64,000 nt of DNA from Aculops lycopersici. Taxonomy: Eukaryota > Arthropoda > Arachnida > Trombidiformes > Eriophyidae. The notes below the pieces were generated by a model, which worked only from the letters and a program-made list of their open reading frames with translations, ran no database searches and was not told where the DNA came from. Location: positions 985,870 through 1,049,869 of the forward strand of contig WNKI01000001.1 in NCBI GenBank assembly GCA_015350385.1, in the 5' to 3' direction. This document shows, one piece after another, positions 50,201 through 58,855 of the stretch (position 1 is its first letter; every line of letters begins with the position of its first letter). The position numbers and the translations under genes are program-made.

Positions 50201-51280
50201 TAGTCGGTAGATGGATAGAATACCAAAGGCTCGCCTTGTTGTCGAGTTCATATAAAGGCTTGGCGAAACTATTAGGTCCAATAAATACAGATTTTGTTCC
50301 GCTAGACTCTTGCTCGATTTGTTGCATGTGGTCATTTCCTGATCCGCCAATATAAGGTCGCTGTAGCTGACTAAAAAGTTTTCGAATTGCAGAGCTAAAT
50401 TTTTAAATCCATTTCTAGTTTTATCCTTGGATAATATTAATCCAAGATATTGAAAGTGGTCGAGGCAGAGCTCGTATAGCGATAGCTTATCTTTGAACAG
50501 AGTTAACTGAATACTGTCAACAAACTCTACTAATCGATTCAACTCGTCGCTAGATACATCTCCAATACCAAAGTCCCCTAGATCATCTCGCGCTCCAAAT
50601 GGATTGCTCGGTTTTCCTGATTTTGTCTCAACAATTATTTGGCAAATTGACTTGAAAAATTGCAAACCCGATCTTATGTTCGTGTGAGCTTGTATGGTTT
50701 TGTCCAAACTAACCAGAGCATAGAGGACATCCATTAGGGATATTAGGGTGCAATGCAACTTTGCCTGTTCATTGAGATGAAACTCCTCCACTGAAATGGA
50801 TCTGGAGTCTCTGTCGTTGAGCTTAGGGTTTTGACTGGCACCATCGTTAACTTTATTAAGATGGTAAGTGGATCTCTTGAGGGTCAATTCTATTGTCGTG
50901 AAGCATCTTTCTATAAACGAGCTCAACTCCTCTAACAATGGCAAACATTTCAACGTTGAGTGAAGTGAGCCAAGCACCTGTTGATCCTGCAATAATTTAG
51001 ACAAATTGTATTCTCTCTGTGATTTCAATTGACTAGCATTAATATCATCTAGTTTCAGGTTAGGAAATATGGAGCTGAGATCGAGTGTAGATTCGTAGGT
51101 ATAGCCGTAAGTTAATAGTAATTTGATGTAGTGTTTGTCAATATACAGAGCCAACTGTTGGAGTTGCTCGGCACTATTCACTAGGGACTCTATGCAACTC
51201 GGCACTAGCAAATAGTCGTCCTCTAGATTAGATTCATCTAGTGCCATCTTATTTCTTCGATTGGTTACCGGTGAAAGCAA
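47276..51280 (-). CDS. WASHC4: WASH complex subunit 4 (SWIP)
   Basis: WASHC4 is the large scaffold of the WASH complex, which activates Arp2/3 on endosomes for retromer-dependent sorting. 1334 residues, against about 1170 in vertebrates. Family landmarks are GHLYWSYQTFDVYYTNAFERDPCAL, a conserved NFIDKLKLELVDQFKVEFLDRICQEFEIELRLQTHRDL region, FKIMDQIIELQYYVESHLNRVCYNLTAIAPHDW, RNLPLFVSRYGYDLINQLFIE, IRHIASSIQTHGFGLLNSAVN and the C-terminal LLVPSLTINYIDYLI and DDGFSMG. Expansions are a polyGln run near residue 970 and a Ser/Asp-rich insertion near 1150-1210. The ORF starts MLSPVTNRRNKM, with an alternative Met at 12. It is uninterrupted over 4 kb. Confidence 0.93.
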   Translation of the reverse strand: MLSPVTNRRNKMALDESNLEDDYLLVPSCIESLVNSAEQLQQLALYIDKHYIKLLLTYGYTYESTLDLSSIFPNLKLDDINASQLKSQREYNLSKLLQDQQVLGSLHSTLKCLPLLEELSSFIERCFTTIELTLKRSTYHLNKVNDGASQNPKLNDRDSRSISVEEFHLNEQAKLHCTLISLMDVLYALVSLDKTIQAHTNIRSGLQFFKSICQIIVETKSGKPSNPFGARDDLGDFGIGDVSSDELNRLVEFVDSIQLTLFKDKLSLYELCLDHFQYLGLILSKDKTRNGFKNLALQFENFLVSYSDLILADQEMTTCNKSSKSLAEQNLYLLDLIVSPSLYMNSTTRRAFGILSIYRLYQCIFKSKSENRIMRSVCLMLQKVRTSNLLHLIGTNSYLLLSDFIAIHLPNIGSKVIQRLNDQSDLITKQLDLTREFERETMRVVPWQMELKATFNFAYGDGNSIDLFRRQLSVFEFGLKLADEINETIKISTSAHLHSGKSMTKQDLIPSLRLVPLLKSIESNLKEYKSSLDDLAIQVENVVRSRWRKTLTSIRKRLISARYSDRRLNTQTTLLLTSLCNRVDYLDNPHGRRVMTMCLSMLVPSLSREENQNLNSLLSLCTFDRLDSECKGVTNCGHLYWSYQTFDVYYTNAFERDPCALDELRYFQLALDDLVQVFESDKNLEFTWSKTGGDYSWFDETRNNFIDKLKLELVDQFKVEFLDRICQEFEIELRLQTHRDLHLDGHNPFRRHLFNFKRIFASRRPVSFKIMDQIIELQYYVESHLNRVCYNLTAIAPHDWFAYDSMLNLARHKHQLRFCSSQLPAHTLDSGLDLLYIIRNLPLFVSRYGYDLINQLFIEKSTNRLSSSASIFSAVGGASLMSSYASSSSNQSLNVIQIRHIASSIQTHGFGLLNSAVNCTYQTMKRLINVLSKQLRDDKLQTTLSKELQHYNIILESTKQQQQQQQQTKGKESVMTYDRANKLAKKFRLNVSQMSNDSSQQSSSQIDLDSIRQTITQLGNLLAFIRSLKSGALSCASKSADYIPDLDSLTLGSRWAKYVDEEFGATLTDESDHRILKKAAENLDRCLGDCGENFSPRTNYFNIIIGLFTTILTSSSSDGEAQTPSKNKSTVDYSGTESNGPQANRSSPASTLQSESELESATSSSERSDRSDQIDRAGKQQVGDTAKQSNKPKGPIKSNNHLRLFYLLVPSLTINYIDYLINCKERLSSRSAAARFGALISDDGFSMGCAFLLTVLKQTRDLARLEWFRQVRCKLAEDRQEIERRMRDSRYEESLRLTSSVTLKRLARLESEYTGLDYTISSALLFLRSTTLER

Positions 51281-51429
51281 TATTCTTATTAGTATTAAAG
51301 GTGTCTTTTATCGAGGTAAAATAATTTATATACATTATTATTACAAAATAACTCATTCTTGATGACACATGTTCCATTCATTGATTAGATCTCGTTGATA
51401 GATAAGAGTTCAAATTATCTTACACTGAC

Positions 51430-51852
51430 TCAGTCCAATGAGCCTACTGTGGTTGGTGTCATTCTCTTAGCTCGTCGCCCATATATGTGCCTCAGATATG
51501 GTCGCATAAATTCTCTACCTCTTTTCTCATAATAACCAAGACAGCGAGCTAGAGCATAGACTAGCAACATATCGACAGCCAAGAGGACGCTAATCAGTAC
51601 GGCAAAGGTGATCTGATTTACATTCATCCTTATGGACTCTATTGAGTTCATCGAGTCTTCCGACGAATCAAACTTCCTGCTCCTAGTGGCAGCATTGCCC
51701 TCAACCAAAGAAATATCGCGCAGGAAGTTGTCGGTTCTATTTTGATTAGTCTCATTGTATTCTACTGCCCGACTTCCATTATATGTCATCGTAATATCAG
51801 ATGACATCAAACGGACTGGCAGTTGACTGACGAAACTGTAATAGTCGCCCAT
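51430..51852 (-). CDS. Small single-pass membrane protein, unknown
   Basis: 140 residues. The N-terminal ~75 residues carry sequons (NGS, NET, NRT) and no signal peptide. One strong membrane span follows (about 79-101, ITFAVLISVLLAVDMLLVYAL), then a basic tail (YGRRAKRM). This suggests a membrane protein with an extracytoplasmic N-terminus. It is co-directional with WASHC4, 149 bp upstream of it. No family recognised. Confidence 0.6.
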   Translation of the reverse strand: MGDYYSFVSQLPVRLMSSDITMTYNGSRAVEYNETNQNRTDNFLRDISLVEGNAATRSRKFDSSEDSMNSIESIRMNVNQITFAVLISVLLAVDMLLVYALARCLGYYEKRGREFMRPYLRHIYGRRAKRMTPTTVGSLD

Positions 51853-52373
51853 TTTTATCTATTATTGTGGTGGTCTTGTCAGTCGGTGCAATCTTGATAC
51901 AGAGTCTAATTGGTCACGAGATTCCTAAACTAGTTTAGTCTGCATCGATCCAAGTGCTTGGCGATGATAGTTATTACAATTATTTCAAGGCCAAAAGATG
52001 CAACTCGCAAACATACTATATTGATACACTGAAGAGGGTACACTAATTTTCAGACATCAATTGTTTGGATCCAATGATAGATTTTATCGAATCGATTTTG
52101 TTTGTTTATTTTATTTGAACCTCTCACAAGAGAGTTTGTTTTCATCTCGTGGGTGCGATATCACAAGCTCGAGCTGGATATATTTGCAGTCCATGGAGAA
52201 GCTATAGGAGGGAAGTCAAATAATTGAGTTTGGTGATGTTGGAAGAAATCTCGAGATTTAAAGATTGATTTGACTTTACTTAATGCTGTTGGTTACAAAA
52301 TCTACAACCATTCCAACTACTCTCACAACTTAACATCCAACTTATTAAAAACGAACACCAATAATTGAAAAGA
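51853..52373. other. Intergenic region
   Basis: 521 bp, AT-rich. It holds the 3' flank of ENOPH1 and the upstream region of the small membrane-protein gene. No further signal seen. Confidence 0.4.
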
Positions 52374-53126
52374 CTAATCGTAAAACTTAACCTTGTCGAA
52401 CGAGTTGATCATGTCAAATTGTGATGTCTCTATGGGCGAGAATGTCTTGCGCTCCCGTTTAACTAACATAACTTTGTAACCAACATTCTTGGCCGATCTA
52501 GCCTCCTTGGCATCGTCCGTGAAGAAGGCAATGTTTTGGGGTGGTTGTTGTATTGCTTGCGCAATTCGATGATAGGTATCGTTTGCAGTCTTGGTTCCAA
52601 TCTTGCTATCAAAATGACCATCAATTAAGTGTAACAAACTTCCGTATTCAGTGCAAGCAAACATGAGCATTTGCACATCGGCTCTAGCCGATGAGTAGAT
52701 ATAAATTGCGATTTTGTCCTCCATTTTCCATTTATACATCATCTCGGCCACATCCCTAAAAATGTGAGTCTTCAATTGTCCACGCATTTGTCCATCTAAC
52801 CAGATGTACATTTGAAAATATAGTAATGCAATGGTCGTTGTATTGGTGCGGAATAAAAACTCTATATGATTTAAAGCAGACTTTTGTACCTCGCCCAAAC
52901 TCGCCTGTCTTGGATCTAATATCTTGGGCATCTGAGGATTTTGTAGCGCCTGTTGGCGCAAATCCTTCACTATTGACTGGACATGCTCCTCGTTCCAATG
53001 ATTCTTCAGGTAAGTTTCTGTATTGTTTCTAATGTATGGAGCTACAGCCGATGGGTAGTAGCTAGTTGAGGTTGTGGTTCCCTCAATGTCTAATATGATT
53101 GCCTTCGGTCTCTTGATTCGATACAT
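52374..53126 (-). CDS. ENOPH1: Enolase-phosphatase E1
   Basis: HAD-family bifunctional enzyme of methionine salvage. It enolises then dephosphorylates 2,3-diketo-5-methylthiopentyl-1-phosphate to the acireductone. 250 residues, against ~260 in animals. HAD motif I is atypical for the superfamily but typical of this enzyme (IILDIEGTTT). Motif II is IYSSARADVQ, in place of the usual YSSGS. The lysine lies in the FDSKIGTK region, and motif IV is FFTDDAKEARSAKNVGYK. The start MYRIKRPKAIILDIEG leaves a short, normal N-terminus. Cytosolic. Confidence 0.95.
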   Translation of the reverse strand: MYRIKRPKAIILDIEGTTTSTSYYPSAVAPYIRNNTETYLKNHWNEEHVQSIVKDLRQQALQNPQMPKILDPRQASLGEVQKSALNHIEFLFRTNTTTIALLYFQMYIWLDGQMRGQLKTHIFRDVAEMMYKWKMEDKIAIYIYSSARADVQMLMFACTEYGSLLHLIDGHFDSKIGTKTANDTYHRIAQAIQQPPQNIAFFTDDAKEARSAKNVGYKVMLVKRERKTFSPIETSQFDMINSFDKVKFYD

Positions 53127-53639
53127 GGTGTGCTGGTTACTGGGTGAAGTAGATTTTTGAAATTTAAAATTTATTGAGAGAGTTGCAGTGTTTCACTGTG
53201 ACACTTTGAGGCTCGATCGCCAAGTGGCACCAATAAAATCTAGACGGTCGCCTGTTGAGGCGATCAGGTTTCGATGATGATGATGCGAGCGATGGGCGCA
53301 AAAAATGCACGTCTCTCACAGACAGACGTGCAGTGGCCGGTTGCTCACGCATTGAAACTAGCAGCCTGACTCACAAAACAAGTTGTTTGCCCCCAAATTT
53401 TAAAGGTTTTAGCCGAGCACTGGGGGATTTGGGTCGCAACAATAGGGTTTTATCTTCCCCCGTTTCGGTTGTTTCAGGGTTAATTTGTCCCTTTCGGGAA
53501 TATTCATGCGTCGAAGCGGAAGAAAAGCAGTAAACAAAATGCGGATAGTAAACAGATTGGGATTAGAGAAATGGTTGAGGCATCAATGTTTATGCAGAGT
53601 TGTCATTAAGTCCGCTATTTAGATGGTTTGTCACAGTCA
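53127..53639. other. Intergenic region with a small inverted repeat
   Basis: 513 bp. It contains a 9-bp inverted repeat, TGCACGTCT (53,306-53,314) with its complement at 53,324-53,332. No coding support. Confidence 0.4.
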
Positions 53640-55271
53640 CTACTGCAGAGATGACTGGACACGATTAGAAAAGTGCATCTCGTACACTTTTCCTGATTTG
53701 ACAATGTACAAGGGCCTTCGTTCCTTGTGCAAAGCTGCGGCTACAACTGCAGCTCCAATGCCACTGCCATCCGATGATTGGAGAAACTCAAACTTGTAAT
53801 CCTTGTTTGTCAGCTGGGAGCACTTGTCGGCAACTTTCTTCAAGTAATATGGATGGTATTTGATGACTGATCCATCGTAACCAATCACAGTAAAGGGTCG
53901 TTTCATTCGTTCGAGTAAAGTTGAGACTCCAGCTGCGACTAGGTTGGCGCTTCGATTCATGATTGCAGACGCTAGCTTAACAACAATGGCCATATCCGCT
54001 TGTGTGTATTGCGTTATGTTAAGCTCACTCATTATCTTGCTGGTCTCCTCAAAATTATTTGCTATTTCATCCTTAGCCAGTAAACTTAAATGCTTTCCAT
54101 TCATTATATCTTTGGTGTAAAGCTTGTGACCAGTTGCTGCTACACCACTAGCTGCGGTTGTTGCATCAAGCGAAGTAGTCGGCTTTGACTTGTTGTCCAT
54201 CTTCTGCTGCAACTTTGGATTAGAACCGCTAGAGACCGAGGCTTCGGTAGTGGCGTTTTGTTTATTGGCCGAGCTGCTAACATCCGGCATCTTGGCAAAC
54301 AAAGCCTTGCTCTTGTAGAGCTTCAACATGGCGAGACGTAGTAATTCTCCTATGTACATGCCGGCCACCATTTTTTCGTAGGTTTGGTTTTTTGGATTCA
54401 CAGAGTCATCGTCGACCTTGGTATCAAATTCATTCCTAAACGCATCTAACTCTCGTTTCTCCCTGTTATCCCCCATTGCGCCCCATTCACAGTTAATAAT
54501 TACCTGCTTTGGACTAGTATAATTGGCTGGCCACTTTTCACAACGCTCTAGGCGCTCCATATAGCAGGCGTTATATCCGGTGCCCACGATGAGTCCAATT
54601 CGACATTCACGATTCGTATTGGCACAGGCAACTAGAGTACCTGTTGTGTCGTTGATAACGGCAACCACATCAATGTAAGCCTCCACAAGACCGGCAAGTT
54701 GTCGCTTAAGGGCATCCTTAAGTTGCTTCACCACATCCGTTCCCACCACTCCGCCTACCTTGAATCCTTTGCACCATTTTACTAGAACAGATTGGGTAAG
54801 ACCGTATTGTTTGCAGGGAAAGCTGAATGTAAAACCAAGACTAATACGTTTACGCTTAAGTTTATATTGTTGCACGAATTCCAATAGCTTCAGTGCTATG
54901 TAATCAAATAGCTCCTGACCATTTTGAGTCACGAGCAAATGGTGTGGAATATCATGAGTATTAGTGGTCACCTCAGACTTGCCCTCGTTCAATGTGACTA
55001 ATAAAACGCGGAAATGCGTGCCACCGAGATCTAGCGCCAAGTAAGAGCCGGATTCGTCGCCTTTGGATAGTTCTCTTACGTAGGTGATTAGCATCTTGAT
55101 AGTTGCATTCTCCTCGTCGCTCAAACCCAACTCAAACTCCTTGGATATATGGACCTTGATTTGCTTGAGAGAATCGTCGCTAATATGGAACATCTCAATC
55201 ACCTGTTCCACTTGACCATTATCCTTATTTTCGCACATCCTTGCTTGAGGCGTTGACCTCTTTTTGGTCAT
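53640..55271 (-). CDS. HK: Hexokinase
   Basis: ATP:hexose 6-phosphotransferase, the first step of glycolysis; single-unit ~50-kDa type. Of 543 residues, ATP-binding ALDLGGTHFRVL lies near 79-90. Sugar-binding GFTFSFPCKQ (146-155) and KWCKGF (165-170) follow. The catalytic Asp208 is in NDTTGTL, with GTGYNACYME and INCEWGAMGD (259-268), and C-terminal GYDGSV and SSDGSGIGAA. A ~55-residue Ser/Thr/Asn/Lys-rich insertion at about 330-385 is unlike the family. The frame opens at 55,271, but family similarity starts near residue 20, so Met12 (55,238) is the likelier start. Either start overlaps the 3' end of the upstream membrane-protein frame in another reading frame. Met28 (55,190) would avoid overlap. 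Confidence 0.94.
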   Translation of the reverse strand: MTKKRSTPQARMCENKDNGQVEQVIEMFHISDDSLKQIKVHISKEFELGLSDEENATIKMLITYVRELSKGDESGSYLALDLGGTHFRVLLVTLNEGKSEVTTNTHDIPHHLLVTQNGQELFDYIALKLLEFVQQYKLKRKRISLGFTFSFPCKQYGLTQSVLVKWCKGFKVGGVVGTDVVKQLKDALKRQLAGLVEAYIDVVAVINDTTGTLVACANTNRECRIGLIVGTGYNACYMERLERCEKWPANYTSPKQVIINCEWGAMGDNREKRELDAFRNEFDTKVDDDSVNPKNQTYEKMVAGMYIGELLRLAMLKLYKSKALFAKMPDVSSSANKQNATTEASVSSGSNPKLQQKMDNKSKPTTSLDATTAASGVAATGHKLYTKDIMNGKHLSLLAKDEIANNFEETSKIMSELNITQYTQADMAIVVKLASAIMNRSANLVAAGVSTLLERMKRPFTVIGYDGSVIKYHPYYLKKVADKCSQLTNKDYKFEFLQSSDGSGIGAAVVAAALHKERRPLYIVKSGKVYEMHFSNRVQSSLQ

Positions 55272-56445
55272 TTGTTATCTTAGCCGGAGATTGTTGACTG
55301 GTAGATGGGACACTAATTCTAGGCGGAGATTTCTTGGGAAACACTGGCGAGGGTGGAGGCGATTTGGTTATGGGCGGCCGGCGGTTGTCGGCAATATTTA
55401 TACGTGAGTCAGGCGTTGGCGCTAGAGTTAGAGTTGAGTCAGTTCTCGGTTTATCAACATAAGGGGCCGGCAACGGGGCGATGCCAGATTCAAGAGTGGA
55501 TTTTGATTGATTTGGAGAGGGCGAATTATTGGCAACAGGTGTCAGTTGCTGCTGCTGTTGCTTGATTGGCGCAGATGCTTGCTTTTGCTGTTGGTCTTTT
55601 GGCAACATAATTTTTCCGTTGACAGTCGCCTCAATTGGCGGGCTAATTTTCTTTTTGATATTCGACTCAATAGCGAGAACTGGTGAGCTCTTCGACGGCA
55701 ATCTGGTGGTCTCTAACTTGGGTGTCTCTCTCCTCTGGCGACCACTACTATTGCTTTTATTCGACGATGGCAAAGGTGCTGCTGCTACTGGCTTTAGATT
55801 TGCAGTTTGGTTATCCTGTTGCTGAAGTGTTCTCTTGTATACCAAGACTCCGACGGTTGTTTGTGCAAAGCAGCTCACTTGGTTCCATGTGACCTTGCGG
55901 GCTTTGCAAACAAAACACTTGTGCTCACTTGGACTAGTTGGTAATTTTTCAGGATCATTCATGTGCATCTGCTGCGATACATCAATGATAATATCATTCT
56001 CCTTCCCTCCCAACTCTTTCAATGGAACTGCGCTGAGAGTTGAGGCGACTATAACATCAGTATCTTTGGCCGATCTAAACATCATCGCTGCCATCGTCTG
56101 CCTCCCTCCGCCCAGCAAGTCTTTATTTGTCGCCGAGCTTCTTTGATCGAATGGTCTGCTGCTTGTCTCTGCAATCTGATGGTCACTTGTACCACCAAGT
56201 CCATCATCTGATTGATTTCTATGAAAATATCTCTTACCTCTTGAACTTTCTAAAGGGTTCCCCGTGCTATCGACATCGTCTTCGCTGCTCGTTAGGCGAC
56301 ATAATATAAATACAAAAATTGCTGCCAATATCATAGCCGCAATGAATATACCGACATAGAGCAATTTTGTGGCCCAGTCTAGCTCTTGGTGATCGAAATT
56401 ATCTTCAAACATAATGAGAGTCGAAATAGAATTTGCTATGACCAC
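55225..56445 (-). CDS. Single-pass membrane protein with long Pro/Gln/Ser-rich tail
   Basis: 406 residues. The start is Met1 or, more convincingly, Met12 at 56,412 (MFEDNFDHQELDW). A strong membrane span lies at about 28-50 (YVGIFIAAMILAAIFVFILCRL). The rest is a cytoplasmic-like disordered region, acidic then Ser/Pro/Lys/Gln-rich, with several PxxP stretches near the C-terminus and one ordered-looking Cys segment (HKCFVCKARKVTWNQVSC, about 175-192). No family recognised. PxxP motifs suggest SH3-type adaptor binding (inference). Its stop codon lies inside the hexokinase frame, and its start is 186 bp head-to-head from the next gene. Confidence 0.65.
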   Translation of the reverse strand: MVIANSISTLIMFEDNFDHQELDWATKLLYVGIFIAAMILAAIFVFILCRLTSSEDDVDSTGNPLESSRGKRYFHRNQSDDGLGGTSDHQIAETSSRPFDQRSSATNKDLLGGGRQTMAAMMFRSAKDTDVIVASTLSAVPLKELGGKENDIIIDVSQQMHMNDPEKLPTSPSEHKCFVCKARKVTWNQVSCFAQTTVGVLVYKRTLQQQDNQTANLKPVAAAPLPSSNKSNSSGRQRRETPKLETTRLPSKSSPVLAIESNIKKKISPPIEATVNGKIMLPKDQQQKQASAPIKQQQQQLTPVANNSPSPNQSKSTLESGIAPLPAPYVDKPRTDSTLTLAPTPDSRINIADNRRPPITKSPPPSPVFPKKSPPRISVPSTSQQSPAKITNDQKEVNASSKDVRK

Positions 56446-56631
56446 TTGTTGACCAGTAGACCAGGAACAAACGTGTGGGTTTTTACGTAAAGGAACCTAA
56501 GCCAAGCGATGGCTCCTCTCGTCCCGCTGGTGCGCAATACTGCGCGTGTAAATAACCCATTTCACCGGCGGGCTCCTTGGAAAATATTGATGTTGACATT
56601 GGGCTAAAATTATCAGAGATAGATTGAGACG
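56446..56631. promoter_or_regulatory. Short bidirectional promoter region
   Basis: 186 bp between the divergent starts of two single-pass membrane-protein genes. Both must initiate within it. Confidence 0.5.
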
Positions 56632-58827
56632 ATGGATCCTAAATCGAGATTGACTGTATATACTTCATTTCATATACTATTATTGTATCTAATTGTAAGA
56701 CCTCATTCAATATTGGGCGATGTTACGGACCCCATAAAATGCCGTATAGCTGGCAGGACAGAGGCAGACCGAGATGCATTATGTACACTTAAGTATCACC
56801 CAGAAAGTCTGGGCCCGTGGTATGGTATAAAGGAATGCAAGAAGTCTGAGACAATTGACGGATATATACCACTCTGTAATCATATTATCATAGACAAGAA
56901 TGCAACACAGAGATTTTGCGGAATTGAATTTGAATTTTTGAATTACGCAGGACCTTTCAAGGATTGGAAGATAATCAGGAATAATGATGCAACAGGAAGA
57001 TGTCTCGAAGGCGCCATATCTCAGGTTAGGTTCAAATTTAGATTTATTGAAACACCGTCGGCCTCATTGAAGGGTAATAGTATATTCTCAGATATTGAGC
57101 AGATGCAAAAGATAGATCATATACAATTAGAGGACATGACTTTTGGCGATGACGTAAGTTTTTCCGACATCCACAAGATCAAAATGTTCAAACGAGTATC
57201 TCACTATACCCTTAAAAGTTGTGTCAAAACTGGACTCTTGCATGCCTCCTCATTCGACACAAACGACTTCTCGAATCTTGCAACTCTTGATATAATAGAT
57301 TGCAAGTTCGGTTCAACCAAGGAGAGAGCGTTCGTATTCAAACCGAGACGAAGAGTCAGTATTGTAAACACAGACTTTGGATCCCTGGCGAGTAAATCGT
57401 TTGTATTTCTCTATGAAGAGGGCATAGGTCTTAATTGTGGTGAGATTCAATTCACTATGGATCAGGTGAGAATCGTGGATCAGGTTGGTGTGGATTACAA
57501 TGATCCGTTTATGTACGAGCATAAGAAGACGAGTCAGAATCCACCTGTAAGTTGTCCAGAGACTCCCTCGTTAAAATTGTCCTTCAACAATATAAAAAAT
57601 CTGGCCGATTATGGAGTTATGCCCGAGAGTAAATTCAAGACTATATTAGATAGAACCCGAGGACTAAGTAAATTGAACTTCAAGCTTCAGTTTGAGCCCT
57701 TCTATTGTTGTTATGAGCAGAACTTTTGGTATTACAAGATTGATAACAAAACTAGATTACCATGTTACGATGTTTCGGGTAAGTTCTCAAATGAACTTAG
57801 TAAGTCAAGCGAACGTGAACTATTATGTAAGACAAATGTTGTGACGATAACCGTGGTCTCGGTTGTAGTGTTGATCACATTGATTGCCATCATCGGTAGC
57901 GTTTACTACTTCTATATAATGCCCAAATTGTCAACCAGTGCCATTGTAATCAATAGAGCACCGAAAGTGATGAATAGCGATTCGAGTGTACCTGAGGTGA
58001 ATAGCGAAACTAGTGAGCAAGTTGCTCCACTGTTTTCCTCAGACAGACCTGCAACCTCAGCCAAGAGACCTCCCAGGTTACCAGGAAACCACGGTCCCGA
58101 TTTTAAGCTACCAAAAACTCTAAATGAGCTCGAGGAAACGGAGAGAAAGTCTCCCAAACGTCAAACATTGAAGCCTTGGCGACGCAATATAGGCAAAGCA
58201 CCTGCTGTCGTTGGAACTCTGAGTTCCGAGCCACCGGCATTGGTCTCGGACGGCGGCAAGAGGCGTCTAAGCAACCAACATGGCAAGAGGTCGAGTGGTA
58301 GTGGCAAATCTCAGAAGAAGATACTCGACTTGAAGTTGCCAAGACAGGTGGCCAAGTTGCCAGGAGGCAAGAGAATCCTGGGCGCTTTGAGGCGTACAAA
58401 TTCTCCAAGTTCAGATTCGAATAAGCATAGCAAGGATAAATTGAACAAGAGGAAGCAACAAATAATGTCGCAACAACCTTTGCCTCCAGGACCAGTGCAT
58501 GCAACACAAAAAGACTCGCTGTCTGAAAGCATTAGAACTGCGCTCAAGCCACCGGATGTGATTGGCCCCGGAAAAACTTCAACAAAAAACACATTGGACA
58601 GTATAAAAACGAAGTCACAAGCTGATCCGCCACCAATAAACTTAGAGTTAATGGAAACAACCCCTGATGAGAAAAAATCTAAAGATTCCACCGAGGAGCA
58701 GCCGCAACAGCAGCAACAACAACCACAGCCACAAGGTAATCCTTCAAACAAAACTCAGAAAACAGCTACAAGCGATCCATCTGGGACAAGCGATAGATTT
58801 TCAATGGCTCTAGGCACAATAAACTAA
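56632..58827 (+). CDS. Receptor-like single-pass membrane protein, arthropod type
   Basis: 731 residues. An N-terminal signal segment (about 8-28) precedes a Cys-containing ectodomain of ~370 residues. Its ordered repeats of hydrophobic residues look like degenerate leucine-rich-repeat arrangements (HIQLEDMTF, HYTLKSCVK, LATLDIIDC). One clear membrane span lies at about 404-432 (VVTITVVSVVVLITLIAIIG). A ~300-residue cytoplasmic tail follows, very basic and Pro/Ser-rich, with a PQQQQQQPQPQ stretch. The ectodomain style resembles large arthropod families of LRR-like secreted proteins, but I cannot name it. No kinase or TIR domain is visible. Stop codons of this gene and the convergent SET gene are 28 bp apart. 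Confidence 0.75.
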   Translation: MDPKSRLTVYTSFHILLLYLIVRPHSILGDVTDPIKCRIAGRTEADRDALCTLKYHPESLGPWYGIKECKKSETIDGYIPLCNHIIIDKNATQRFCGIEFEFLNYAGPFKDWKIIRNNDATGRCLEGAISQVRFKFRFIETPSASLKGNSIFSDIEQMQKIDHIQLEDMTFGDDVSFSDIHKIKMFKRVSHYTLKSCVKTGLLHASSFDTNDFSNLATLDIIDCKFGSTKERAFVFKPRRRVSIVNTDFGSLASKSFVFLYEEGIGLNCGEIQFTMDQVRIVDQVGVDYNDPFMYEHKKTSQNPPVSCPETPSLKLSFNNIKNLADYGVMPESKFKTILDRTRGLSKLNFKLQFEPFYCCYEQNFWYYKIDNKTRLPCYDVSGKFSNELSKSSERELLCKTNVVTITVVSVVVLITLIAIIGSVYYFYIMPKLSTSAIVINRAPKVMNSDSSVPEVNSETSEQVAPLFSSDRPATSAKRPPRLPGNHGPDFKLPKTLNELEETERKSPKRQTLKPWRRNIGKAPAVVGTLSSEPPALVSDGGKRRLSNQHGKRSSGSGKSQKKILDLKLPRQVAKLPGGKRILGALRRTNSPSSDSNKHSKDKLNKRKQQIMSQQPLPPGPVHATQKDSLSESIRTALKPPDVIGPGKTSTKNTLDSIKTKSQADPPPINLELMETTPDEKKSKDSTEEQPQQQQQQPQPQGNPSNKTQKTATSDPSGTSDRFSMALGTIN

Positions 58828-58840
58828 CAACGTCAATAAA
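58818..58840 (+). terminator. Two AATAAA signals at the end of the receptor-like gene
   Basis: AATAAA at 58,818-58,823 overlaps the last coding codons, ending two bases before the stop, and a second AATAAA lies at 58,835-58,840. Either would place the cleavage site inside the convergent SET gene. Confidence 0.5.
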
Positions 58841-58855
58841 CATTTTGAACACTTT

